Source: DUOA01 sp012839095
GTDB lineage: Bacteria > Bacillota > Clostridia > Caldicoprobacterales > DTU083
Assembly (NCBI GenBank): GCA_050951505.1
Contig: JBMNJE010000013.1
Location: 150,577 to 214,576, forward strand
Reading direction: 5' to 3'
DNA: 64,000 bases
The stretch's first letter is position 1, and the number at the start of each line of letters is the position of its first letter. The notes beneath the pieces are model-generated. The model was given only the letters and a program-made list of their open reading frames with translations. It did no database searches and was not told where the DNA came from. The position numbers were made by a program, and so were the translations under genes. Below, in pieces: positions 36,107-44,255 of this stretch.

Positions 36107-36156
36107 TTACCTCACCACCTTATCATTTGGTACTCATTAAGTAATTCGCCATACGT

Positions 36157-36163
36157 TGTCGAA
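36157..36163. promoter_or_regulatory. 0A box upstream of the SpoIID-SH3 gene
   Basis: Exact TGTCGAA, 51 bases before the start codon. Spo0A control of this wall gene is an inference. Confidence 0.45.
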
Positions 36164-36220
36164 TTCCTGCTGTAACCCTGTAAAAATATTGGAATACCAC
36201 GATAAGATGGAAAAAAGCAT

Positions 36221-36251
36221 AAAAAAAGACCTGGTCCTAAGGATCAAGTCT
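36221..36251 (-). terminator. Terminator after the ferredoxin gene
   Basis: Minus-strand 11-bp stem AGACTTGATCC / GGACCAGGTCT (one mismatch, one G-U) with TTA loop and a run of seven T, 15 bases past the ferredoxin stop. Confidence 0.88.
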
Positions 36252-36265
36252 CTCTTTGTTTTTTA

Positions 36266-36433
36266 TCATTCAGGCTGGGCTGCACCTACAGGACAGACAT
36301 CTGCGCAAGCTCCGCAATCTGTGCAAAGATCAGGATCTATAGCGTAGATATCACCTTCAGAAATGGCCTCAACAGGACATTCAGGCTGACAAACACCGCA
36401 TGCGATGCAATCCTCTGAGATAAAATGAGCCAT
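36266..36433 (-). CDS. 4Fe-4S ferredoxin
   Basis: 55 residues, a classical bacterial 2[4Fe-4S] ferredoxin with two CxxCxxCxxxCP motifs: CIACGVCQPECP and CTDCGACADVCP. It is a soluble low-potential electron carrier. ATG 36433 is preceded by AGGAGGTGA; an upstream in-frame start would add 15 residues without a ribosome-binding site. It is separated from ricT by about 80 bases and ends in a strong terminator. Confidence 0.95.
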   Translation of the reverse strand: MAHFISEDCIACGVCQPECPVEAISEGDIYAIDPDLCTDCGACADVCPVGAAQPE

Positions 36434-36511
36434 GTAAGTCACCTCCTCACACGAAACCCCTGTTATAAAATTTGTCAATATTTTATCATTTTTTGCATAA
36501 AAAGAAAAGAT

Positions 36512-37336
36512 CTATTTTTTCTGTTCTTCGGGATACCGGATATCATTTACATGAAACTCCCTTAACTCCACCGTATCATCCTCAAGAATAAGCTTTACCC
36601 TGACCGTCTGTGTTAAAAGGGCAGTACCCAGCACCACGGCCAAACCTTCCGGAGTCATAACCTCGCACCCTTCCCTGGGCATGCACTTTCTGATCTGCTC
36701 ATAATAATCCTGCTCGTACTTCAGACAGCACATCAATCTGCCGCAAATCCCCGAGATCTTGGTAGGATTAAGGGACAGATTCTGCTCCTTGGCCATCTTG
36801 ATGGACACGGGATGAAAATCGCCCATGAAGGTGCTGCAGCACAAGGTCAGCCCGCAAGGCCCCAGTCCGCCAAGCAATTTAGCTTCATCCCGGACCCCGA
36901 TCTGACGCAGTTCAATGCGTGTCTTGAAGACAGAAGCCAAATCCTTCACCAGTTCCCGAAAATCAATGCGTCCTTCAGCAGTAAAATAAAAAATTAATTT
37001 GCTGCCGTCAAAGGTAAGCTCCACATCAACCAGGTTCATGGGAAGATTGTGGACCTCAATTTTCTCTTCTCCAATCCGGAAGGCTTCCTCTTCCTTTTTT
37101 CTGTTCTCTATGACCTGTTTTTCATCTTTTTCATCGGCTTTACGGATCACTGATTTCAGCGGTGATACAATTTCTTCATCCGGAACCAGCCTGGGCGGTA
37201 CAACCACGTCGCCGTACTCTATACCGCGGGCAGTTTCCACTATGACATGGTCATTTTCCTTAAGGTCGAGCTCATCCGGCCCGAAATAATATATTTTACC
37301 GGCTTTTTTAAACCGGACTCCTACTACCAGTTGCAT
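36512..37336 (-). CDS. ricT: RicT/YaaT, PSP1 domain regulatory protein
   Basis: 274 residues. The PSP1 domain covers most of the C-terminal half, with the cysteine-rich cores LGPCGLTLCCSTF and GICGRLMCCLKYE that bind an iron-sulfur cluster in Bacillus RicT. In B. subtilis RicT is part of the RicA-RicF-RicT complex affecting RNase Y, sporulation and competence. ATG 37336 has GGGAGG upstream. It directly follows holB (12 bases), the conserved holB-yaaT pair. Confidence 0.95.
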   Translation of the reverse strand: MQLVVGVRFKKAGKIYYFGPDELDLKENDHVIVETARGIEYGDVVVPPRLVPDEEIVSPLKSVIRKADEKDEKQVIENRKKEEEAFRIGEEKIEVHNLPMNLVDVELTFDGSKLIFYFTAEGRIDFRELVKDLASVFKTRIELRQIGVRDEAKLLGGLGPCGLTLCCSTFMGDFHPVSIKMAKEQNLSLNPTKISGICGRLMCCLKYEQDYYEQIRKCMPREGCEVMTPEGLAVVLGTALLTQTVRVKLILEDDTVELREFHVNDIRYPEEQKK

Positions 37337-37348
37337 TAGAGTTCCTCC

Positions 37349-38317
37349 CTAGAAGCTTAAAAGCAAGCTTTCCACCGTTAATTGATAATTGCTGTTATTC
37401 TTCAGCATTCTTCTGCTTTCCTCAATATTTTTAATCATATCCCTTAATGCTGCGCTTGTAAAGCGTGAGACCTGCCTCTTAAGCAGATGAGTCTGATCCA
37501 GATTCACTACCAGATTCCATTCACCTGTCTCCTTCAGGATCAGTAAATCGCGGATCCATATCTGAAGAATATCCAGCAGTTCTTCCTTCCTGTCTTTGTT
37601 TCGGGAAAATATATCATAAAGCTCCAAAATTCCGGCTGATCCTGCCTGGCTGAAGCCCTTTATGAGAATTTCCCGGTTGTGCCGGAAGGTATCATCCTCA
37701 GCCAGCGATATAGCTTTTCCCGGATTACCCTGAGACAAGGCTGCATAGACAGCGGCATCCTGCCTGGAAATAGACAGACGTCTTTCCAATATTTCACTGA
37801 TGTCTTCCCCGGACATGCTGCCTATCCGAAAGTGCTGGCAGCGGGAAAGAATGGTGGACAGCAATGTGTTTGTATTATCGGCAAGCAAAAAGAAGAGGGT
37901 GTGGGACGGCGGCTCCTCCAGGGTCTTCAGAAGTGCATTCTGAGCCTGCTCAGTCATGAGATGTGCCTGCTCGATAAAGCAGACCCTTTTTCCTGCCTGA
38001 TAGGGCTTAACCTTGACAATGCCCTGCAATTCCCTTATTTGATCCACAACAATGGCGGTTTTATCAACAGGCTTTTTTATTCGGATTACATCAGGGTGAT
38101 TTCCGCTCTGAAACTGACGGCATACAATGCATTGACGGCAAGGCTTGTTTCCCTGGCCGGTGCAGAGCAGAGCCTGTGCAAAGAGACCGCTCATGGTCTT
38201 TTTTCCGGCACCTGCCGGACCTGTAAACAAATAAGCATGGACAATCCTTCCCCCGGCCAGAATACGTTTCATTCCGGCAATCAGCGGTGATTGTCCAATA
38301 ATGTGATCGGTATTCAT
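37349..38317 (-). CDS. holB: DNA polymerase III delta-prime subunit
   Basis: 322-residue clamp-loader subunit. GPAGAGKKT is a Walker A-like loop (about 34-42), the zinc-binding CTGQGNKPCRQCIVC cluster lies at about 52-66, LLKTLEEPPSHTLFFLL at about 130, and the SRC motif in LSRCQHF near 158. The C-terminal collar helices are present. ATG 38317 has GGAAAGG upstream. It lies 43 bases after darA; the small yaaR gene found between them in B. subtilis is missing. Confidence 0.94.
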   Translation of the reverse strand: MNTDHIIGQSPLIAGMKRILAGGRIVHAYLFTGPAGAGKKTMSGLFAQALLCTGQGNKPCRQCIVCRQFQSGNHPDVIRIKKPVDKTAIVVDQIRELQGIVKVKPYQAGKRVCFIEQAHLMTEQAQNALLKTLEEPPSHTLFFLLADNTNTLLSTILSRCQHFRIGSMSGEDISEILERRLSISRQDAAVYAALSQGNPGKAISLAEDDTFRHNREILIKGFSQAGSAGILELYDIFSRNKDRKEELLDILQIWIRDLLILKETGEWNLVVNLDQTHLLKRQVSRFTSAALRDMIKNIEESRRMLKNNSNYQLTVESLLLSF

Positions 38318-38360
38318 CAGAAGGCTTTCCTTTCCGTATATTCAATGCAAAGAGGAGTCA

Positions 38361-38690
38361 TCAGATTTTCCGGAAAGCCTCTACGTCCACTACAAATACC
38401 GTTGCGCCTCCTACTGTAACTTCTATAGGATAGGGTACATACACACCGGCTGCCCCGGCCACCGGTGAGGGGGAAGTGGCAACTTGTTTTCTGCTTTTGC
38501 AGGCTTTTTCTATCAGCTCCAGAGCGTGGTCCACTTTATCCACATCGACTCCGATAAGAAAAGTAGTGTTACCCGCCCGTAAAAAACCACCGGTTGTTGC
38601 AAGCTTGGTTACACTGTATCCATCATTCATCAAGGTTGTAGTAAGCTTCTGAGCATCCTCATCCTGTACAATGGCGATAATCAACTTCAT
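38361..38690 (-). CDS. darA: Cyclic-di-AMP receptor protein DarA
   Basis: 109 residues, a PII-like trimeric protein (YaaQ/PstA/DarA). IIAIVQDEDAQKL and GGFLRAGNTTFLIGV form the c-di-AMP pocket; the B-loop is short and the T-loop is the long QVATSPSPVAGAAG stretch. Its output partner is unknown in most species. ATG 38690 has GAGGAGG upstream. It is conserved between tmk and holB. Confidence 0.95.
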   Translation of the reverse strand: MKLIIAIVQDEDAQKLTTTLMNDGYSVTKLATTGGFLRAGNTTFLIGVDVDKVDHALELIEKACKSRKQVATSPSPVAGAAGVYVPYPIEVTVGGATVFVVDVEAFRKI

Positions 38691-38863
38691 CCAGCTGAAC
38701 CCTCCTCCACAAAAATACCAACCCTGACAGCATCAGTCATCTGTCCAATTTTCTGATTTTATTATATATCACTTCCCAGGTATATGCAAATGGTATCTGC
38801 GGAAGATTCAGGAGAATTCACCATATAATAATGCCATTATTCAGTCATATGCTATAAGCTGTC

Positions 38864-38905
38864 AAAAAAACGGAAGCCTGCTCCCCGGCAGGCGCGGAAG
38901 CAGGC
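38864..38905 (-). terminator. Terminator after the DUF438 gene
   Basis: Minus-strand stem GCCTGC / GCAGGC with a GC-rich loop, then TTCCGTTTTTTT. Confidence 0.75.
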
Positions 38906-38921
38906 AGAAAAGCAGATCAGA

Positions 38922-40145
38922 TCATTCATCCAACAGCCTTTTTTCTCCTGTAAGGGCCTGTAGAGGCCTGATGTTCTGAGTAAACTCCACAGTACCCAGA
39001 TAATCCCCGGCTTCATTTCTTACTGCAAAATACCGTATATGTACAAAGAGATCACCTCTTTGAATCCAGAACTCCTCACTGTCCTTCCTTCCGGAGCGGA
39101 GATCCTCAACAATTTTTTCAACTACATGGACACTGGCCGGCGGGTGGCAATTCTGCACGCTGCGTCCGATTACTGCCTTTGTCCTGTCAAATATCCTTTC
39201 CTTGCCCTGGCTGAAATACTTCACCGTATCATTCTTATCTACAAAGGTTATATCCACAGGCAGGCTGTTCAGCATGGCTTCCAGCTCTTCGGTGGTAAAT
39301 ACGCCGGTTTCCAGGCGGATGGTGCCCTTGTCAATCACAGGCCGTTCGGATTCAGAAGTGACAGTTTCTCTCCTTTCGGGCTTCCATTTTCCTGCAGGTC
39401 GAACCAGGGTGTAACCGATTTCATCGCTGTCTTCCTCCATCTTCCGCCATTCATCCTCTGTCAGGGTTTCCAGAGCCAGGGGAAAGAGGATGTTTTCTTC
39501 CTTAAAGATCATTTCCTTTACACCGTGTACGGCCTTACGCACCGATTCTGCCGCATTTTTGCTGCTGCCGTCGTAGTTATTCAGCAGGCGGATGCTCTTT
39601 TTAATGTCCTCCCGGATTTCATCGTCCACACCCCACATGACCTTGGGAGGCCCGGTTATTTCGTATTTTTCCAGATAGGGAAACAGTATGTTTTCCTTTC
39701 TGCTGAAGTGGCGGTCAACTTCCAGGAGCTTTTTCATATGGGCAAGCAATGCCTCAATATTCTCCTGCTTATCATTCTTTTCAAAGCGATCCAGGGCCGG
39801 AAGAATGCTGTTTTCAATCAGCCGCTCCAGGGCTCTGTTTTCCAGTATGAAGGTATGAACGGGATGACCGGGCTGTTCATGGGCTGCCTGAGGCTTATGG
39901 ATATCTTCAATAGAGCCTTTGAAAACCGCAGCATGGACATCACAGAGCCGCTGAACCTCCTCCACAGGCAGGCCTTCTGCAATCAGATTCTGCTCCATCT
40001 GTGATATTTCCGAGACAGAGACGCCCTTTATCAGCTGATCAAAGCGCTCCTTGACATCGTCCACGGTTTTCCCGTCATGAAGTTCCTTAATCAGCTCCTT
40101 AAGTATCCTTTGCCGTTCTTCCCTGTTATTGATTATCTCACTCAT
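38922..40145 (-). CDS. DUF438 - hemerythrin - PAS domain protein
   Basis: 407 residues. DUF438 at about 8-75, a hemerythrin-like four-helix domain at about 90-230 with HPVHTF, HFSRKENILFPYLEK and KEENILFPLALE (di-iron ligands), and a C-terminal PAS domain at about 285-400 (ITFVDKNDTVKYFSQGKERIF). Proteins of this type are thought to sense oxygen, nitric oxide or redox state; the downstream target is not known. ATG 40145 has AGGAGG upstream. It lies between tmk and darA but ends at its own terminator. Confidence 0.92.
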   Translation of the reverse strand: MSEIINNREERQRILKELIKELHDGKTVDDVKERFDQLIKGVSVSEISQMEQNLIAEGLPVEEVQRLCDVHAAVFKGSIEDIHKPQAAHEQPGHPVHTFILENRALERLIENSILPALDRFEKNDKQENIEALLAHMKKLLEVDRHFSRKENILFPYLEKYEITGPPKVMWGVDDEIREDIKKSIRLLNNYDGSSKNAAESVRKAVHGVKEMIFKEENILFPLALETLTEDEWRKMEEDSDEIGYTLVRPAGKWKPERRETVTSESERPVIDKGTIRLETGVFTTEELEAMLNSLPVDITFVDKNDTVKYFSQGKERIFDRTKAVIGRSVQNCHPPASVHVVEKIVEDLRSGRKDSEEFWIQRGDLFVHIRYFAVRNEAGDYLGTVEFTQNIRPLQALTGEKRLLDE

Positions 40146-40334
40146 AACAATCCTCCTTCAGGCTTCTTATGTTCTCTATTTTAATGATATTAAAATATCC
40201 GGCTTAAACTCTTTTATACTAAGGCAGTGTCGCAATCCCGGAGTGCAAGAAAGGGATAAGAACAGAGCAGACGCTTAACGGACATCATTTATATATAAAC
40301 ATTAATTCTGTATATAACACATAAGGAAAGCAAA

Positions 40335-41006
40335 TCACAGATATCTTCTTACTACATCATACACCTCGTTATGAATGTCCTCTATGGAGCGGATTTTATT
40401 GTCTCTTACGCAGGAAATCCGGTGCCATCCATATTTTTCGGCAAGCCACAAGGCTGCATGGTAAGATTTCTCCAGGTATGAGCTGTCCCTTTCGTGTATA
40501 TCCTTCGCCTTGCTGCCGGTTATTTTATTCCTTCTGTTTTGTATGAGTTGTGAAGAACAGGCGGGAGGCATGTCCAGAAAGACAACACAGTCCGGTACGG
40601 GAAGGCCGAACATCTCAAACTCGAAGTGCCAGAGCCAGTTCAGATAATCCTCTCTTAATGCAGGATCCGTAATTTTGGCAGCCTGATGGATCATATTGGA
40701 TGTGGTGTAGCGATCAGCCAGAATGATCCCTCCGTCATGGTAAAACCCTTCCCATTCCGTCTTAAAGGATGCATACCTGTCCACCGCATAAAATGTGGAG
40801 GCTACATAGGGGCTGACCTCCTCGGCACGGCTGCCAAAATCGCCCCTCAAATACATCTTGATTAAGGAAGAGGACTCGCTGGCATAATTGGGATACTCCA
40901 CCTTGCGCACCTTGCAGTTATTCTCCTGAAGCCGCCTGAAGAGCCTCCCGGTCTGAGTCTCTTTGCCGCTGCCGTCTCCGGCTTCAATACATATCAGTTT
41001 TCCCAT
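40335..41006 (-). CDS. tmk: Thymidylate kinase
   Basis: 223 residues. P-loop IEAGDGSGKETQT (7-19) departs from the common F.EGiDGsGKsTQ by having Glu where Ser/Thr normally coordinates magnesium. DRYTTSNMIHQ (about 96-106) is the conserved DR(Y) nucleotide-binding motif and VVFLDMPPA precedes the lid. Clostridial homologues of this length are called thymidylate kinase; another deoxynucleoside monophosphate kinase activity is possible. ATG 41006 has GGAAGG upstream. It follows the decarboxylase by 30 bases, as in Bacillus (yaaO-tmk). Confidence 0.85.
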   Translation of the reverse strand: MGKLICIEAGDGSGKETQTGRLFRRLQENNCKVRKVEYPNYASESSSLIKMYLRGDFGSRAEEVSPYVASTFYAVDRYASFKTEWEGFYHDGGIILADRYTTSNMIHQAAKITDPALREDYLNWLWHFEFEMFGLPVPDCVVFLDMPPACSSQLIQNRRNKITGSKAKDIHERDSSYLEKSYHAALWLAEKYGWHRISCVRDNKIRSIEDIHNEVYDVVRRYL

Positions 41007-41036
41007 TATACTAACTTCCTTCCATGCTGCTTTATA

Positions 41037-42458
41037 TTACTTTATTATTGAAACCAGATTCCCTGCATGCACGCCAAACAAATGGGCACCCCAGGCCTGA
41101 TTTTCCAAAAGCTCATTTAGTCCGTGAGCATCTATCAGCTCTCCCGGTAAAAATCTTGGTATTCCGGGAGGGTATGTTCCTATGGGCTCACCGCATATCC
41201 GTCCCCCTGCCTCTTTAAGTGGAATGAACTCCTTTTCCTTTTCGAAAGCCTCTTTAGGCGACAGCATTTGCCTTGGTATTTCCCGGGAAATTGTCAATTT
41301 CCTACTCATTTTTCCCGCATTCCCCTTATTTTGAAACAAATTTCTGCAGGCTTCCGTCAGTTTCAGAAAATCCTCTTTCCGATCCGCCACCGAACAGATG
41401 AGCAGCAACCGGTTAAAGTCGGACATTTCCACCTGCAGGCCGGCCTTTCTCAAGGCTTCTTCCGCCTCGAATCCTGTATAGCCGTGCATGGAGACATCCA
41501 GGACCAGCCTGGTTTTGTCGATGCCGAAAAGCTCAGGCCTGCTGTAGTTCTCCATGGTATCTATGCCCAGTTTCCCAAGCTCCTTTCTTGTCCAAAACAA
41601 GTGCTCAAGGAGCAAACTCAAATCCTCCCTGCCCCTTGTCTCCATATATGCCCTGGCCCAGTCCAGAGAAGCCATGAGTAAATAGGATGGACTTGTGCTT
41701 TGCATCAGACGGTGAACCTGTGCAGTGCGGGCTGACAGGGCCGTGCCGCTGCCCCTTTCCTGAGTGCCGACATGCAGGTAAGCAGACTGGGTCAGTGCAG
41801 GCAGTGTCTTATGTGCACTTTGCACCCATAAATCAGCACCGCACTGCCCGGCAGAGGGAGGCAGATCCGGATGGAAAATAAGATGAGCGCCATGAGCCTC
41901 ATCCACCAGCATTTTCATATTATACCGGTCTAATATGTTTCTAATTTCAGAAAGACGGGGGCACAATCCATAATAATCCGGATTGGTCAGTACCATGCCG
42001 GCTGCATTAGGATTTTCATCAATAACCCGCTCCAGCGCTTCCGGAGAGACATGGGTCGGCAGGCATTTATCCTCATCATATTCCGGCTGCACATAAATCG
42101 GATGCACTCCGCTCAGAATCATTCCGCCCCAGACAGCCTTGTGGCAGTTGCGGGGAATAATGACCTTATCACCCGGCCTGAATGCCGACATCATCATCAC
42201 ATGTATCCCGGAGGTGGAGCCGTTAACAAGAAAAAAACAGGCATCCGACCGGAAAGCACGGGCAGCCAGTGTCTGGGCTTCCAGGATAGGGCCTTCCGGA
42301 GCCTGTAAATTATCCAGCCCAGGCAGTTCCGTCAGATCCATCTGCAGGTAAGACGGAAATGAAGGGAAGAGCCTTCCCCCCTTATGACCCGGCATATGAA
42401 AGGGTATGGGCTGATTTGAGATGTACTTCATCAGTGCACTGACAAGAGGAGTATTCAT
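41037..42458 (-). CDS. Orn/Lys/Arg decarboxylase family PLP enzyme (YaaO-like)
   Basis: 473 residues of a fold-type I PLP enzyme: FHMPGHKGGR (20-29), FLVNGSTSGIHVMMM (about 75-89), VDEAHGAH (about 183-190) and the PLP lysine in SAHKTLPALTQ (about 213). The C-terminal decarboxylase domain (about 370-473) contains IGTYPPGIPRFLPGE. The Bacillus relatives SpeA and YaaO are lysine/arginine decarboxylases of polyamine synthesis; the substrate here is not decided. It starts 7 bases after gin and precedes tmk. Confidence 0.92.
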   Translation of the reverse strand: MNTPLVSALMKYISNQPIPFHMPGHKGGRLFPSFPSYLQMDLTELPGLDNLQAPEGPILEAQTLAARAFRSDACFFLVNGSTSGIHVMMMSAFRPGDKVIIPRNCHKAVWGGMILSGVHPIYVQPEYDEDKCLPTHVSPEALERVIDENPNAAGMVLTNPDYYGLCPRLSEIRNILDRYNMKMLVDEAHGAHLIFHPDLPPSAGQCGADLWVQSAHKTLPALTQSAYLHVGTQERGSGTALSARTAQVHRLMQSTSPSYLLMASLDWARAYMETRGREDLSLLLEHLFWTRKELGKLGIDTMENYSRPELFGIDKTRLVLDVSMHGYTGFEAEEALRKAGLQVEMSDFNRLLLICSVADRKEDFLKLTEACRNLFQNKGNAGKMSRKLTISREIPRQMLSPKEAFEKEKEFIPLKEAGGRICGEPIGTYPPGIPRFLPGELIDAHGLNELLENQAWGAHLFGVHAGNLVSIIK

Positions 42459-42465
42459 TCCATCG

Positions 42466-42663
42466 TCACCGTATACCTGTCTCCTTGTAATATGCCGGCT
42501 TTATAATATTCTTCACCTTCTCCAGGTAAAAAGGGTAGCATTCATCGCCGGCATCACACTTCATCAGTTTTTGCTCGCATTCCTTGCATATATTCCTGCC
42601 CAAAAGAATCAGGTTCTCTCTTTTAGGCAGGCAGCACATAATGCATTCTGCAGTTCGGATCAT
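42466..42663 (-). CDS. gin: Sigma-G inhibitor Gin (CsfB)
   Basis: 65 residues with CIMC...CKEC (about 7-10 and 27-30), the zinc-binding pairs of Gin, and a C-terminal YPFYLEKVKNIIKPAYY matching the Gin family. Gin inhibits sigma G until engulfment is complete. ATG 42663, 9 bases after GGGAG, is preferred to the TTG at 42669. Its place before yaaO and tmk is the same as csfB in B. subtilis, which strengthens the assignment. Confidence 0.9.
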   Translation of the reverse strand: MIRTAECIMCCLPKRENLILLGRNICKECEQKLMKCDAGDECYPFYLEKVKNIIKPAYYKETGIR

Positions 42664-42767
42664 TTCCAAACACTCCCATTCGTTTGTCCTTTATTCCAAT
42701 CATTGACCCCTTACTGTCATTCTATTCAAACCAATGGGAAAGGTTATAGTTTTAGCACCGGGCTTAA

Positions 42768-44255
42768 TCAGAATACCCAGGAGGGAAGCCATCTGAGGAA
42801 TCTGATGTAGCTCTGGGGCACAACCAGTGCGGATACGGCAGGATAAAACATTATGAAGAGAATCAATACCAAACCCAGGTATCCGTATATGTATTTCATG
42901 GAACCACCCTTTTCCCTCCATACCTTGATTACATACACTACAGCCAGCATCATGAAGGGCACCATGGGGAAAAAGTGATAGATGAAAGCCGATCTGGAGA
43001 TTAAAATCCAGGGCGCATAAAGGGATAATACAGCAATTACTATAAGTATCATGGCTTTGTTTTTCCTCCATGCCGCACGGACGGCTGCGAAGAAAGCAGG
43101 GACGGCGGCCCACCAGACAGCCGGGTTGCCGAAGGATGCTATGGTGGATGCCATGCCTTCAGCCAGATCCTTACCCTGATAATACCAGATAGGCCGAATC
43201 ATCAGAGGCCAGGTCCACCAGTCGGATTGAAAGCTGTGGGTGGACTCCAGACCGCTGTGATAACGGTACATGGATTTCTGATAGTTGAGAATGTCCGAAA
43301 ACTCCATACCGGGCACCATTAAATAGGGGATATATGACAGGAGATACACAGCGGCCGGGATGATAATAAAAAACAATACGCAATACAACATGGTTTTCCA
43401 CATATAGAGAGGCATGAAGGTCTGTATCCAGGCCGGCGCAGAACCGGCACCTTTCCCCGTGCTCAGAGCTTTTGCCTTCTTGTAGTCCTGATATTCATTG
43501 TACTTTGCCAGGAAGAAGAGCACTGCAAGCCCCGGTGCCCCATACAGGGCCGACCACTTGGTAGCTGCTCCCAATCCAAAGAAGAGCCCGCTTAAAAAGA
43601 GCGGCTTAAGCGATGAGTAAAACCCCTTCTCATAGGATTTCTGCAGATAGTAATCTGCCATGTAATAATACATCAGTATGACAAACAGCGTGGTATAGCT
43701 GTCAATGGTTGCTATCCTGGTCTGGGCGAAATGCATGAGGTCAAACATCATCAGGAATGCTGCACAAAAGCCGTAAAAGCTTTTCCTGAAGAGCTTCTTT
43801 CCAAACAAATACATGAGTGGAATCAGCAAGGCTCCGGTAATGGTTCCCACTATCCGCCATCCGAAGGTGTTCATCCCAAAAATACTGATGCCGATGGCAA
43901 TCAGAATCTTACCCAGAGGCGGATGAGTCCACTCGTAGGGCTTAATGCGATTCAGGTGTTCATATGCTGTTCTGGCATGATAGATTTCATCAAAATAGGT
44001 GCTGGTCATATAGTCGCCCTGCCGGTACTGAACCAGATGCTGTTCATCGGCCAGATTCAGAAGATCACCTGCTGCCGGCGTGCCGTCCAGCTGTTTGATT
44101 TCAATGGGAAGTGCTTCCTTACTGCCCTCTTCAAATACCCCGATTTCCTTTAGCATGCCTCCCGGTTCGCTGACACGGAGCTTAAAAGAGGAGGCGGCCT
44201 CTGAAACCTCAAATACATGCCACTTGTAGAAATCGTCCACTTCCAGGTCATCCAT
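42768..44255 (-). CDS. PMT-family O-mannosyltransferase, C-terminal part of a split gene
   Basis: 495 residues. The first about 80 residues are the second half of an F5/8-like beta domain (FYKWHVFEVSEAASSFKLRVSEPGGMLKEIGVFEEG). Then comes a GT-C/GT39 catalytic region: STYFDEIYHARTAYE (about 85-99) holds the Asp-Glu catalytic pair, followed by about ten membrane segments and EWTHPPLGKILIA. It resembles protein O-mannosyltransferase (dolichyl-phosphate-mannose-protein mannosyltransferase). Translating the minus strand through 44275-44255 in the other frame, RVIPDKMDDLEVDD continues the 583-residue upstream frame, so the two are very probably one gene broken by a single-base deletion. ATG 44255 has no clear ribosome-binding site. 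Confidence 0.8.
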   Translation of the reverse strand: MDDLEVDDFYKWHVFEVSEAASSFKLRVSEPGGMLKEIGVFEEGSKEALPIEIKQLDGTPAAGDLLNLADEQHLVQYRQGDYMTSTYFDEIYHARTAYEHLNRIKPYEWTHPPLGKILIAIGISIFGMNTFGWRIVGTITGALLIPLMYLFGKKLFRKSFYGFCAAFLMMFDLMHFAQTRIATIDSYTTLFVILMYYYMADYYLQKSYEKGFYSSLKPLFLSGLFFGLGAATKWSALYGAPGLAVLFFLAKYNEYQDYKKAKALSTGKGAGSAPAWIQTFMPLYMWKTMLYCVLFFIIIPAAVYLLSYIPYLMVPGMEFSDILNYQKSMYRYHSGLESTHSFQSDWWTWPLMIRPIWYYQGKDLAEGMASTIASFGNPAVWWAAVPAFFAAVRAAWRKNKAMILIVIAVLSLYAPWILISRSAFIYHFFPMVPFMMLAVVYVIKVWREKGGSMKYIYGYLGLVLILFIMFYPAVSALVVPQSYIRFLRWLPSWVF

